Shown in pieces: positions 16,098-25,342 of a DNA stretch of 49,116 nt; positions within the stretch are counted from its first letter, which is position 1; the number at the start of each line of letters is the position of its first letter. Source of the DNA: an uncultured cyanobacterium (GTDB lineage Bacteria > Cyanobacteriota > Cyanobacteriia > CACIAM-69d); the NCBI GenBank assembly GCA_937883785.1, contig CALGDE010000096.1, positions 1 through 49,116 on the forward strand, in the 5' to 3' direction. Made by a program: the position numbers and the translations under genes. The notes under the pieces were generated by a model. The model saw only the letters and a list, made by a program, of their open reading frames with translations, had not been told where the DNA came from and ran no database searches.

Positions 16098-17588
16098 CTA
16101 ATCGTCAGGATAATCCGCTACATCCTGGGTTCCCCCGAGAGCAGTCGCAACAGCGTCGATTAAGCGAGAAACCGCAATTATTTCCAGCCCAGCGATCGCC
16201 TCCCCCTGCCCCTTCGGTACGATTGCCCGCCGAAATCCCAATTTCGCCGCCTCCTTCAGCCGCATTTCCATTTGCGACACCGGCCGTACCTGCCCGCCTA
16301 GCCCCACTTCGCCGATTAGCACCGTGCCTGGATCCACAAGGCGATCGCGAAAGCTAGCCACCAGCGCCACTGCGACGCCTAAATCCGCTGCGGGTTCTTC
16401 TACGCTCAGCCCGCCGGACGTGGACACGTAGGCGTCGAGGCGAGAGAGGGGAATGCCCAGACGTTTTTCCAAGACGGCAAGAATTTGTAGCAGGCGATTA
16501 TAGCCGACGCCAGTGGTGACGCGGCGGGGGGAGCTGTAGCTGCTGGGGCTGACCAGGGCTTGCAGCTCCGCAACGATGGGGCGGGTTCCTTCGCAGGCGA
16601 CGATATTGGCGGTGCCGGAAACCCGTTCTTCGCGATCGCCTAGAAATAGCGCCGACGGGTTGGAGACTTCCCGCAGCCCCCGATCCACCATCTCGAAAAC
16701 ACCCAGCTCCTGGGTTGCACCAAAGCGATTTTTTACCGATCGCAACAGACGAAAACTGGCAAAGCGATCACCCTCGAAATACAGCACTGTATCCACCAAA
16801 TGCTCCAGCACTTTTGGACCAGCGATCGCCCCTTCTTTGGTGACATGTCCAACAATTAGCAGCGTAATGTCTTCCCGTTTTGCTAGGCGCATCAGGGCGG
16901 CGGTACATTCTCGAACCTGAGCAACGGATCCGGGTGCAGAGGTTAGCGAGGAAAAAAATAAAGCCTGGATACTATCAATAATGGCGACCGTTGGACCGAG
17001 ATTTTCTAGCTCTAGAAGAATCGTTTCTAGGTCAGTTTCTGGCAGAATATATAAATGCTGCGATAGGTCTTGATCGGCGCTTTTAGCTTTGCCATTCTGC
17101 TTGCTATTCGCCCCAATTCCTAACCGTTGGGCGCGCAACTTAATTTGCTGACCGGACTCCTCAGCGCAGACATACAACACCGGGGTGCGGCTGGCGATCG
17201 CCTGGGCCGTTTGCAGTAACAGCGTGGATTTTCCAATGCCTGGATTACCACCAATTAACACCAGGGCTCCCGGCACAATGCCGCCCCCCAGCACCCGATC
17301 CAGCTCGGCGAACCCCGACGAAAAACGCACTTGTTTATGCTCGGTAATATCACCCAGGGGTTGGGCAGCAATGGTGGACTTGGATGCCTTTCTCGATTTT
17401 TTACGACGGGTTTGACCGCCGCTGTCCAACGCCGCCGATGTTTTGATTTGGCTAGGGGACGGGGTGGGGGCGATCGCCTCTTCCACCAGGGATCCAAACT
17501 TCCCACAGCCGGGACATTTGCCAAACCAGCGCACCTCAATATTGCCGCAATCGCCACACACCCACTGGGAGGACTTACCCTTTGCCAC
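16098..17588 (-). CDS. radA: DNA repair protein RadA/Sms
   Basis: The start is set at the GTG at 17588: AGGTGA lies five bases upstream and the protein then begins MAKGKSSQWVCGDCG, as RadA proteins do. The longer frame to 17663 has no such support. The product is 496 aa: a C4 zinc finger (Cys11, 14, 25, 28), a RecA-like ATPase with Walker A GGNPGIGKST, the RadA-specific KNRFG motif followed by ATQELGVFEM, and a C-terminal Lon-protease-like domain (SGGLSVEEPAADLGVAVAL). RadA is a helicase-like factor that helps process recombination intermediates. It is complete with all key motifs. Confidence 0.95.
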   Translation of the reverse strand: MAKGKSSQWVCGDCGNIEVRWFGKCPGCGKFGSLVEEAIAPTPSPSQIKTSAALDSGGQTRRKKSRKASKSTIAAQPLGDITEHKQVRFSSGFAELDRVLGGGIVPGALVLIGGNPGIGKSTLLLQTAQAIASRTPVLYVCAEESGQQIKLRAQRLGIGANSKQNGKAKSADQDLSQHLYILPETDLETILLELENLGPTVAIIDSIQALFFSSLTSAPGSVAQVRECTAALMRLAKREDITLLIVGHVTKEGAIAGPKVLEHLVDTVLYFEGDRFASFRLLRSVKNRFGATQELGVFEMVDRGLREVSNPSALFLGDREERVSGTANIVACEGTRPIVAELQALVSPSSYSSPRRVTTGVGYNRLLQILAVLEKRLGIPLSRLDAYVSTSGGLSVEEPAADLGVAVALVASFRDRLVDPGTVLIGEVGLGGQVRPVSQMEMRLKEAAKLGFRRAIVPKGQGEAIAGLEIIAVSRLIDAVATALGGTQDVADYPDD

Positions 17589-17734
17589 GTTGTTCACCTG
17601 CTCACTGCCTTGGTGATAACAACTGGCGGTGATGGCGGGCAATGCCCTGTAAGAAGATGCCAAAAATACGGTTACCGTCCACAGAAATGAGGCGCTTCTC
17701 GGCGCTTATTATGATCAGTGCTATAAAAAACAGA

Positions 17735-17861
17735 CAGGACAATTTTGAGTCACGTAAGACGCTGAATTCCCACTATTAGCTTTGCCAACGCTTCGCGATC
17801 GCTAACGGTCAGCGATCGCTGAGGGTTCTACTAGGCTCTATTAATTCAAGAGTCACCCATA
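17735..17861. repeat. Dispersed intergenic repeat, copy A
   Basis: This segment shares blocks in order with 43022-43138: ACAGGACA, GCTGAAT, CTTCGCG, AACGGT, and finally a 25-bp core starting TCTATTAATTCAAGAGTCA with one mismatch (17837-17861 versus 43114-43138). A related but shorter match (TTTGAGTCACG, GCTGAAT, TTGCCCA, CTTCGC) starts at 25802. It is non-coding and carries two near-HIP1 palindromes. Confidence 0.6.
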
Positions 17862-17900
17862 ACGGTCATAGTTTTGATTCAAGTCACCCTAGGATCAAAA

Positions 17901-17938
17901 AAATCCAGAGGGGCAAGTCTGCAAACGCCTCTGGATTT
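17901..17938 (-). terminator. Rho-independent terminator of the SLH gene
   Basis: On the minus strand AAATCCAGAGG pairs with CCTCTGGATTT, an 11-bp stem with a 16-base loop, and is followed by a run of T (TTTTTTT when the stem end is included). It lies ~55 bp after the SLH gene stop. Confidence 0.85.
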
Positions 17939-17993
17939 GGTAGGGGACCCTAACGAATTTGGGATAGAAGGGGCGAAAACTACGGAGTAATTA

Positions 17994-19265
17994 CTACGGA
18001 GTAATCACAATGTCCTCGTCCAAGGTGACATTTAGGTTCGTTTCCGGCTCCACCACAATGACGTCGACACTGTTGCGTCCCAGGAAGCGCTGCGCCAGGC
18101 TAAAAATGCCCCCCGCTGCGGTGCCCATTAGCAAATCTTCCGTGGCAATCACGCGATCGCCCGTCACTGCTGAGATGGCCGCCGCTGCCGCCGTCCCGAT
18201 CGCCGCATTCCTGGCCAACCGACCCCAGTTGGCACTGTTCTTGCGAATGGTTTGGTTGGTTTCAATAATGGCTGACTTAGCCGCGATCGCCCGCTCAGAA
18301 CCATCGGGCGCAATCAGCTTCTGGGCGTAGAACTGGGTGGAATTGCCGTCAACGGGACGGAATTCACCTTCCACCTGACTACCACGGGGAATCAAAACTT
18401 GACCGTTAGGGGTCGTAATATTGCTGGCGGTCACAAAGCTAACGGGAACCGTATCTTCCGGCATCAGCACAATTTGATCGCGAGCGTAGGTTACCGGCAA
18501 ATTGGTGCCCGCGCTGAGGCGATAGTTTTGGGGCGTGGCATTGTAGCGGGCGATATAGGGGGAATTAACGGCACCAACGCGTCCTTCGCTGCGAAGAGCC
18601 TGGTACAGAAATGCTGCCACTTCTGCCCGGGTGGCATTGCGACCGGGATTGAGGAAGCTCAGGCTGGGATAGTTCACCACCATGCCCTTTTCGGTGGCGG
18701 CGGCGATCGCCGGGCGAGCAAAATTAGAGATGGATCCCTGGTCGGAGTAGATACCTAGAACCTCACTGGGAGCGGCATTGGACTGATAATTCAATCCATT
18801 TGCCAAGGACACTAAAACCTGTTCCCGGGGGATATTTTGTTCCGGCGCGAAAATATTACCTGGATATCCGCTTAAAAATCCCATCTTATAGGCATTTTGA
18901 ATGGAATTTTTTGCCCAGTGATTGTTAGAAACATCGGCAAAGGTGGTGGAACCACGAACGGGAGATTTAGAATAAACCGCCTGAATCATTGATGAAAACT
19001 GAGCGCGAGTTACCGGCGCGTCGGGGCGAAAGGTGCCGTCGGGGAAGCCTGCTAAAACGCCTTGGGAAACCAGCGCATCAATATAGGATTTTGCCCAGTG
19101 GTTGCTGGAAACGTCAGGGAACCGCACTGTTTGGGCTGAAGCTGCGGGGGCGATCGCAAAGGGAGCCATTACGGCGGGGGCAATGGTGGATACGTTCATG
19201 CCCAGGGTTAGTGCCACTGCGGCGATCGCTTTTCCGCCTTTAAGACCAGATTTAAAACGTGCCAT
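17994..19265 (-). CDS. SLH-domain exported protein
   Basis: The start is the ATG at 19265, with GGAG nine bases upstream; the frame could also open at a TTG at 19280, but that overlaps the ribosome-binding site. The product is 423 aa with a signal peptide ending in ASAQT. Three S-layer-homology repeats follow: FPDVSSNHWAKSYID, FADVSNNHWAKNSIQ, and a more divergent third containing NPGRNATRAEVAAFLYQAL. The C-terminal ~200 residues contain VLIPRGSQVEGEF, recalling TrbI/TraB-like beta-barrel domains, then a glycine/alanine-rich hydrophobic stretch. SLH proteins bind peptidoglycan-linked polymers; in cyanobacteria many anchor to the cell wall or outer membrane. It is monocistronic, with its own terminator. 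Confidence 0.85.
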   Translation of the reverse strand: MARFKSGLKGGKAIAAVALTLGMNVSTIAPAVMAPFAIAPAASAQTVRFPDVSSNHWAKSYIDALVSQGVLAGFPDGTFRPDAPVTRAQFSSMIQAVYSKSPVRGSTTFADVSNNHWAKNSIQNAYKMGFLSGYPGNIFAPEQNIPREQVLVSLANGLNYQSNAAPSEVLGIYSDQGSISNFARPAIAAATEKGMVVNYPSLSFLNPGRNATRAEVAAFLYQALRSEGRVGAVNSPYIARYNATPQNYRLSAGTNLPVTYARDQIVLMPEDTVPVSFVTASNITTPNGQVLIPRGSQVEGEFRPVDGNSTQFYAQKLIAPDGSERAIAAKSAIIETNQTIRKNSANWGRLARNAAIGTAAAAAISAVTGDRVIATEDLLMGTAAGGIFSLAQRFLGRNSVDVIVVEPETNLNVTLDEDIVITP

Positions 19266-19515
19266 GGTAAGTTTCTCCAAAGCGTAAGATGTGTAAGGAA
19301 CGAACGCCCCAATAAATCGTTCAGCCTATATCACCGCCTACTTGATTTATTCAAAGCGCATGTTGGTATTGTCGAGTTCCCCACAGTGGAGTTGCCCAGG
19401 TCAAGACAGTTATTAAGCTGTCATTTTCCCCCTGTGCAGGTTTGGAAAATGGTCACGTTTCAGGCGAATAAGATGGCCGCCCCCATAGCCATTGGGTCGT
19501 CAGTGTAGACACTGG

Positions 19516-21264
19516 CTAATTCAAGGTCTTGATGCGCTCTGGCAATTCTGATCGCACGCTAATGTATTGGCTAATGCGAATTTGCTCAATTAAATCGCGA
19601 ATGTCTTCCTCTGGGCTGCCGAGCTGATTTAGTAAATGGGTGCTGAGCTCCAAGGCTGCCTCAAACTCCGGCTGTACAACCTCTGCCGCTCCCATGCGCA
19701 CCAACATATCCAGCTCTTTGTTGTCGTGAACCCGCGCAATGATATCTAAATTGGGATTGGCTTGGCGGGCATGACGTAGTAGTAATCGTGTGCTGGAGGG
19801 GTCGGGAAGGGCGATCGCTAATGCTTTTGCTTTCTCCAAGTGGGCTTTTTCTAACACCAGCTCCGAGTGGGCGTCCCCATAAATAAACGGCAAATTATCA
19901 CTGCGCAATTTGCGGATAGCCGCCTCACTATTTTCTAGTACTAAAACCGGGTACCCTTGCTGTCGCAAAATCGCCACAATAACGCGACCCACTCGCCCAA
20001 ATCCAGCCACCACCACGTGCCCCTTAATGGTGTCCGTCAACTTAAGTTCCTTCGGCGCTTCAAACCGTCGAAGCCAACGCACCACAAAAGGATTTTGTTC
20101 TAGGCGATCCGCAATTTCCGGGGCAACGCCAAACAAAATTGGCGTTAGTACCAACGTGATAGCGGTGGTCCCCAACAGCAACAGGTAAGGGCGATCGTCG
20201 ATTAATTCCAGGGCTTTTCCCTGGGAGGCCAACACAAAGGAAAACTCTCCAATTTGATTAATACCAAATCCCGTTAAAAATGCCGTTTTAAAGGAATAGC
20301 CAAAGCGCAAAACAATGGGGAAAATCACCAGTGCTTTTCCTATCATCACCAATACCACTAAGCCAACTACCGCCCCTGCGTTTTCCAGCAGAACCTGCGG
20401 GTCAATTAACATTCCAATGGAGGCAAAAAAGAGACTGGCAAAGGTATCTCGCAGTGGCAATACTTTTGACAACGCCTGATCTGCCCGCTCACTTCCGGAA
20501 ATAGTTAAGCCCGCAATAAATGCCCCCATTTCGATGGACAATCCCAGCTGCTGGGTAATTAAAGCCACCCCTAAACACAGGGCAATAGTTGACAGTAATA
20601 ACAGCTCTGAACTTTCTGTGGCCGCAATAAAATTCATCAGCCGAGGCATCGTCCATCGCCCGACTCCGATCGCCACCACCAAAAATAACCCTGCTTTTAA
20701 GCTGGCGAGTCCCAACGCCGCCCCCAAATTTTCCGGCTCATTTAAGGCCGGCAACATGGCTAGCATTATCCCTAGAGCTAGATCCTGCACAATTAACATC
20801 GCCAAGGAAATTTGCCCGTGAAGGGTGCCCGTTTCCCCCCGCTCCGACAGGGTTTTTAGCACCACCGCTGTGGATGACAGCGATAGGGCTGCCCCCAGGA
20901 AAATTGCCTCAGCAACCCCCGTTGCCCAGCCCAGCGCCGCGGTGACTCCCGCTGTAATCCCCGCCGTGAACCCAATTTGCATCAGGCTTCCCTGGATGGC
21001 CACATCTTTGATACGGCGAATTTCGGACAGGGAAAATTCCACCCCCAGGGCAAAAAGCAAGAACGCCACCCCCAGTTCGGCCAACCCCTGAATCTCCACC
21101 ACGTCCGTCAGCAGCGCGAAGCCAAAGGGACCCACCAGAACGCCGCTGACGATATATCCCAACAGTGCTGGCTGTTTACAGCGGTTTGCCACGTAGCCTC
21201 CCACGGCAGAGGTGCCCAGAACGGTCACAAAATCGAGAATTAATCCTTCTGCTGCGGCTGCCAT
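19516..21264 (-). CDS. CPA2-family cation:proton antiporter with TrkA-N domain
   Basis: The product is 582 aa. The first ~390 residues hold about twelve membrane helices with CPA2 signatures (LGVAFLLFALGVEFSL; FFASIGMLIDP; INQIGEFSFVLAS). A cytoplasmic TrkA-N/RCK domain follows, with the nucleotide-binding motif VVAGFGRVG and an acidic residue at the end of strand 2 (VLEN). These proteins exchange K+ or Na+ for H+ across the plasma or thylakoid membrane, gated by NAD(H) or similar ligands. Ion specificity cannot be read from the sequence. It stands alone between an SLH gene and the cytochrome oxidase genes. Confidence 0.9.
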   Translation of the reverse strand: MAAAAEGLILDFVTVLGTSAVGGYVANRCKQPALLGYIVSGVLVGPFGFALLTDVVEIQGLAELGVAFLLFALGVEFSLSEIRRIKDVAIQGSLMQIGFTAGITAGVTAALGWATGVAEAIFLGAALSLSSTAVVLKTLSERGETGTLHGQISLAMLIVQDLALGIMLAMLPALNEPENLGAALGLASLKAGLFLVVAIGVGRWTMPRLMNFIAATESSELLLLSTIALCLGVALITQQLGLSIEMGAFIAGLTISGSERADQALSKVLPLRDTFASLFFASIGMLIDPQVLLENAGAVVGLVVLVMIGKALVIFPIVLRFGYSFKTAFLTGFGINQIGEFSFVLASQGKALELIDDRPYLLLLGTTAITLVLTPILFGVAPEIADRLEQNPFVVRWLRRFEAPKELKLTDTIKGHVVVAGFGRVGRVIVAILRQQGYPVLVLENSEAAIRKLRSDNLPFIYGDAHSELVLEKAHLEKAKALAIALPDPSSTRLLLRHARQANPNLDIIARVHDNKELDMLVRMGAAEVVQPEFEAALELSTHLLNQLGSPEEDIRDLIEQIRISQYISVRSELPERIKTLN

Positions 21265-21456
21265 GGCGACTCTCTAAAGTTGGAGGGGGAAGTGGGGATG
21301 AACCTGAATGGTAAAGGAAACCCCGAAGAATCGCCTTAAAACGTTTCAAAATGGCGCAGTGGCCTGCCTTTCAGTGTCTAAGCTCAGCTTAGGAAGCTTA
21401 GGAAGACTTGGCGTAAAAGACATAGAGGAAAGTCCCAAGAGGATACCCATAAAATA

Positions 21457-21484
21457 AAACCGAACGGCGATCGCCATCCGGTTT
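21457..21484 (-). terminator. Terminator-like hairpin after ctaE with a HIP1 core
   Basis: On the minus strand AAACCG pairs with CGGTTT around an inner GGCGATCGCC palindrome and is followed by TATTTTA. It lies 40 bp after the ctaE stop. The stem is short, so this is moderately likely to be a terminator. Confidence 0.55.
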
Positions 21485-21524
21485 CACAAAAGAATTGGTT
21501 GGATTATTGCTGCCAGAAAATGCT

Positions 21525-22142
21525 CTAAAGCAGGTACAGCAAAATAAACAAAATAATCCAGATAACGTCCACAAAGTGCCAGTAAAGTTCAGCCGCTTCA
21601 ATGCCAAATTTACTATCGGCAGAATAATGCCCTTCCTTGCGCGATCGCCACAGCACCGCCCCAATTAGCAGCAGCCCAAAGGTAACGTGGAGACCGTGAA
21701 AGCCTGTCAACACGTAAAACGTGCTGGCGAAAAGATTGGTGGTCAAACCAAACTCAAGGTGGGCGTATTCATAGCCCTGTCCCACCAGGAATAACGCCCC
21801 CATTGCCGCCGTGATGGCAAACCAAAGTTGAACGCCTTTGACATCGTTTTCCTTGATCGCCTCTTCCGCCTTATGAATCACAAAGCTACTGGAGATCAAG
21901 ATAATGCTATTAACGCCTGGCAGTAATAGTTCCAGCTCTGGCGTTCCTTCCGGCGGCCAGGCTGGCGTTACGGCACGAAATGTTAAGTAGGCGGCAAAAA
22001 GTCCCAGGAAAATAAAGGACTCTGCCACAAAGAACATAAACAAACCAAAAATTCGATGATCTGGATGATCCTCTAAATGGCCGCCGTGGCCGTCTTGGGA
22101 GACAGCAATCACCTGTTCTGAATTAACCGTTGAACCCTGCAT
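21525..22142 (-). CDS. ctaE: Cytochrome c oxidase subunit III
   Basis: The product is 205 aa with five predicted membrane helices. Typical subunit III motifs are present: FGLFMFFVAESFIFLGLFAAY, LTGFHGLHVTFG and the C-terminal AELYWHFVDVIWIILF. Subunit III supports stable proton pumping of the aa3 oxidase. GGAG five bases before the ATG is a good ribosome-binding site. It is the last gene of ctaC-ctaD-ctaE, separated from ctaD by 239 bp containing a long inverted repeat. Confidence 0.95.
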   Translation of the reverse strand: MQGSTVNSEQVIAVSQDGHGGHLEDHPDHRIFGLFMFFVAESFIFLGLFAAYLTFRAVTPAWPPEGTPELELLLPGVNSIILISSSFVIHKAEEAIKENDVKGVQLWFAITAAMGALFLVGQGYEYAHLEFGLTTNLFASTFYVLTGFHGLHVTFGLLLIGAVLWRSRKEGHYSADSKFGIEAAELYWHFVDVIWIILFILLYLL

Positions 22143-22182
22143 AGGACTCCAAAAAAACAGAAATTAAGTAACAAATTTAAAC

Positions 22183-22249
22183 TAGGAGAGTAACTTTAAA
22201 TGCTCAGGAAATTTTCGCTGAAGAAAGTTTCCGATCAATCACTCTCCTA
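22183..22249. repeat. 9-bp inverted repeat between ctaD and ctaE
   Basis: TAGGAGAGT (22183-22191) and ACTCTCCTA (22241-22249) are perfect inverse complements 49 bp apart, in an otherwise AT-rich spacer. The transcript could close a large stem-loop just upstream of the ctaE ribosome-binding site. Confidence 0.55.
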
Positions 22250-22381
22250 AAAAACAAAATCGGAAAAGCAATGCCTAGAAAACTGGGATAAAAAGACAGG
22301 GTTAAGGCGATATATTGCCCGTTATGCTGCTCTTTTTATTGCCCTTCGAAATGCCCCTCAATGAAGTTGATTGGACAACAG

Positions 22382-24064
22382 TTAATTAGACAAAATATCC
22401 GATGCGCGCAACTGGGAAATGGGGCGTTTCTTCGAGCCACGCTTATCCAACGTTCCGTAATCGTAGGGACCCGTTTTAAGCACCGGCGGCGTTGGGAAAT
22501 TATGCTCCGGCGGCGGTGATGATAGAGTCCACTCCAGAGTTAACCCATTCCAAGGATTGGCAGGAGCCTTCTCACCTGATCGCCAACAAACGACGGCGTT
22601 GATAACAAAAGGAATGGTGGAAACCGCCAGGATATAAGACCCAATGCTGCAAATGGTGTTAATCGTTGCGAACTGGGGATCATATTCAGCAACGCGGCGA
22701 GGCATCCCCATCAACCCCAGATAGTGCATGGGCAAAAAGCATAGATTAAAGCCCACTAGGGTAAGCACAAAGTGGATGCGCCCCCAGGTTTCGTTGATCA
22801 TGCGCCCAGTCATTTTCGGGAACCAGTGATAAATGGAGGCGTAAAGCCCAAAAACCGATCCGCCGAAAAGCACGTAGTGTAGGTGCGCCACCACAAAATA
22901 AGTGTCGTGAACGTGAATATCAAAAGGCACCGACGCCACCATCACGCCGCTCAGCCCGCCAATAACAAACATGGAGATAAAACCCATGGCGAATAACATG
23001 GCGCTATTGAGCCGAAGTTTTCCACCCCACAATGTGGCGAGCCAGCTAAATACTTTAATGCCTGTGGGCACCGCAATCACCATGGTGGCGATCATAAAGA
23101 ACATCCGTAGCCAAGCCGGAGTGCCGCTGGTAAACATGTGGTGTGCCCACACGATTAAGCCTAGGAAGCTAATGGCAAGGCTGGAGTAGGCGATCGCCAA
23201 ATATCCAAAAATGGGCTTGCGGGCGTGGACAGGCAAGATCTCAGAAATGGTGCCAAAGACCGGCAGAATCATGATGTAAACCGCCGGGTGGGAATAGAAC
23301 CAAAACATATGTTGGTACACCACCGGATCACCGCCTCCCGATGGATTAAAAAATGACGTTCCTGCTAACAGGTCAAAGGACAAAAGAATGAGCGCCCCAG
23401 CCAGCACTGGCGTGGAAACCAAGATCAAAATAGACGCCGCAAACATCGCCCAGCAAAACAGAGGCATGTTGTTAAACTTCATGCCCGGCGTACGCATTTT
23501 GATAATGGTGGTTAAGAAATTAATCGCCCCTAAAATTGACGATGTTCCCAACACCAAAATGCTTAAAATCCAGATAAATTCTCCCGATTTGCCATTCACC
23601 AAACTCAGGGGAGGATAGGATGTCCAGCCGGAAGCCGCTGCCCCTTCGTTGATAAAAAAGCTGCCCATCAGTAACAGACCGCCGGGGGGAATCATCCAAA
23701 AGGCGATCGCATTTAACCGAGGGAAAGCCATATCGTTACAGCCCAGCAATAGCGGCAATAGGTAATTACCAAATGCCCCCGTTCCCGCAGGTACGATCCA
23801 CAGGAAAATCATCACCGTTGCGTGAATGGTGAAGAGCTGATTGTAAAGCTCTCGGCTAACGAAATCCACATCCGGCGTTGCTAATTCAATGCGCACGCCG
23901 GTAGCCAACGCGCCACCGATCAAAAAGAAGATAAAGCTGGTTACCAGGTATTGAATACCGATAACTTTGTGGTCCGTATTAAAGGTGAAGTATTTTTTCC
24001 AGTTGCCGCCGGTTTTTTCTGGAAAGTTCTCCTCTGCCAGCGGTCGCACTTGTAACTGTGCCAT
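22382..24064 (-). CDS. ctaD: Cytochrome c oxidase subunit I (aa3 type)
   Basis: The product is 560 aa with twelve membrane helices. Heme-copper ligands are visible: the low-spin heme His in FTIHATVMIF, the CuB His and cross-linked Tyr in WFYSHPAVYIM, the His pair in WAHHMFTSG, and the heme a3/a His region HDTYFVVAHLHYVLFGG. It catalyses O2 reduction in the respiratory chain of the thylakoid or cytoplasmic membrane. The soluble C-terminal tail (EHNFPTPPVLKTGPYDYG) is typical of cyanobacterial CtaD. It lies between ctaC (192 bp upstream) and ctaE. Confidence 0.97.
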   Translation of the reverse strand: MAQLQVRPLAEENFPEKTGGNWKKYFTFNTDHKVIGIQYLVTSFIFFLIGGALATGVRIELATPDVDFVSRELYNQLFTIHATVMIFLWIVPAGTGAFGNYLLPLLLGCNDMAFPRLNAIAFWMIPPGGLLLMGSFFINEGAAASGWTSYPPLSLVNGKSGEFIWILSILVLGTSSILGAINFLTTIIKMRTPGMKFNNMPLFCWAMFAASILILVSTPVLAGALILLSFDLLAGTSFFNPSGGGDPVVYQHMFWFYSHPAVYIMILPVFGTISEILPVHARKPIFGYLAIAYSSLAISFLGLIVWAHHMFTSGTPAWLRMFFMIATMVIAVPTGIKVFSWLATLWGGKLRLNSAMLFAMGFISMFVIGGLSGVMVASVPFDIHVHDTYFVVAHLHYVLFGGSVFGLYASIYHWFPKMTGRMINETWGRIHFVLTLVGFNLCFLPMHYLGLMGMPRRVAEYDPQFATINTICSIGSYILAVSTIPFVINAVVCWRSGEKAPANPWNGLTLEWTLSSPPPEHNFPTPPVLKTGPYDYGTLDKRGSKKRPISQLRASDILSN

Positions 24065-24154
24065 AAAGTTTGAACGCTAATTTAAACGCTGAAGGACTGT
24101 TTTTAACGGGTTAGAAAATGCTGCAGTTAGTAAGCTGCGGTCAATAAAAAAATC

Positions 24155-24187
24155 AAATCAACAGGCAATAAAATCAACAGGCAATAA
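24155..24187. repeat. 16-bp tandem duplication between ctaC and ctaD
   Basis: AAATCAACAGGCAATAA occurs twice in tandem with a period of 16 bp, overlapping by one base. Confidence 0.8.
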
Positions 24188-24212
24188 GTAGATGGCTTCA
24201 AGGGATGATGGA

Positions 24213-24238
24213 TAACCGTCGCCAAGGCGCGACGGTTA
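24213..24238. other. Strong stem-loop between ctaC and ctaD
   Basis: TAACCGTCGC and GCGACGGTTA form a perfect 10-bp GC-rich stem with a 6-base loop, 18 bp after the ctaC stop. No T run follows on the minus strand, so it is more likely an intercistronic stabiliser or attenuating hairpin than a full terminator. Confidence 0.7.
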
Positions 24239-24256
24239 CCCCCACCCAAACCTGGC

Positions 24257-25342
24257 TTAATGAAGATGATGGTGCGGCAAGCCCTGGAAGCTCTGGGAAG
24301 TTACCCCCATTTCACTGCCGTAGGGCTCAAGGAAGTCGCGATCGCTCATCGTTTTAGGATTAAGCGCCTGAAAATCCTCCGTAGCCGCTGCCAAAGTTAC
24401 CTTGTTTGCGGGGTCCACCGCTGCCACCATGCTGGCTTGCCAAGTGTCATAATCCTCTGGCGAATCCACCACCACCTCTGCTCGCATGGCGCCGTGGTAG
24501 GCCCCACATAGCTCAGCGCACACAATGGGATAGCGCCCAGTCACGGTGGGCTTAAACCGCAGAGAAGTTTGCTGTCCCGGAATCGCATCTTGCTTGAGGC
24601 GAAACTGAGGAATCCAAAAGGCATGGAGTACATCCTGGGCTTTGATATTGAGCTGCACCGCTTTATCCACCGGTACGTGCAGTTCGCCGGACACGATTCC
24701 CGTGTCGGGATAGGTGAAAATCCACGCGTACTGAAGCCCCATCACATCGACGTCCAGATCGGCGCTGGCGGCTTCATCTCGACCCGCGCCAACGCCATAA
24801 GCTAAGGCTTTGCCCTTTGAGTCCAGATCCATCAAAGCGTCTGCTGCTGAATCCTCGCCCATGGTGGCGGCGATCGCCATTCCCCCATGACTGCCATGGT
24901 TATGGGCCACCATGGTGCCTCCGGATGCCATCGGGTCTAGCCCCCCCATCTCGCTATAAATTTCAAAGCTGTAAAGGGCAATTCCCAACACTAAAACTGC
25001 CGGGATTGAAGTCCACAAGATTTCAAGGGGAATATTGCCTCGAATGGGGGGCCCATCGGTTTCATCCCCTGGACGTTTACGAAAGCGAATTCCCGCGTAA
25101 ATTAAAACCCCTTGAACCAGCACGAACAGTCCTAACGCAATAGTCAACATTGCATTAAATAACGAATCAATTGCGCCAGCGTTTGCACTAGCGGGGACGG
25201 GAAGCAGGTGATTATTTTGGCTAAACCAGAGGCAAAAGAGCGTCAGGGCAATGCCACCTAACATTGCCAAGATCGCATTTGGAATTTTCACGAATAATGG
25301 ATCAGTGGCATGAGGTTTACTCTTCCACGTTAGATCAGCCAA
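24257..25342 (-). CDS. ctaC: Cytochrome c oxidase subunit II
   Basis: The product is 361 aa. The start must be non-ATG: the only in-frame start candidate between the preceding stop (TAG) and the first membrane helix is the TTG at 25342, with no strong ribosome-binding site. Two membrane helices (~20-42, ~56-85) plus a third hydrophobic stretch (~107-126) precede the periplasmic cupredoxin domain, which carries the CuA ligands His240, Cys275, Glu277, Cys279, His283 and Met286. Between the membrane part and the cupredoxin lies a ~65-residue insert with a His/Met cluster (HNHGSHGGM) and an acidic stretch; the C-terminus ends HHHLH. It accepts electrons from cytochrome c6 or plastocyanin. It is the first gene of ctaC-D-E. 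Confidence 0.93.
   Translation of the reverse strand: MADLTWKSKPHATDPLFVKIPNAILAMLGGIALTLFCLWFSQNNHLLPVPASANAGAIDSLFNAMLTIALGLFVLVQGVLIYAGIRFRKRPGDETDGPPIRGNIPLEILWTSIPAVLVLGIALYSFEIYSEMGGLDPMASGGTMVAHNHGSHGGMAIAATMGEDSAADALMDLDSKGKALAYGVGAGRDEAASADLDVDVMGLQYAWIFTYPDTGIVSGELHVPVDKAVQLNIKAQDVLHAFWIPQFRLKQDAIPGQQTSLRFKPTVTGRYPIVCAELCGAYHGAMRAEVVVDSPEDYDTWQASMVAAVDPANKVTLAAATEDFQALNPKTMSDRDFLEPYGSEMGVTSQSFQGLPHHHLH

Larger units (their letters stand above)
17589..17993. other. Intergenic region with dispersed repeat and terminator
   Basis: No gene is seen. The right part (17589-17700) is the 5' flank of radA. The middle carries a dispersed repeat (17735-17861) shared with 43021-43138, and the left end holds the terminator of the SLH gene (17901-17938). 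Confidence 0.7.

Noticed and set aside
21398-21664. 88-codon minus-strand frame over the ctaE 3' end
   Set aside because: Out-of-frame shadow of ctaE running through its terminator hairpin.
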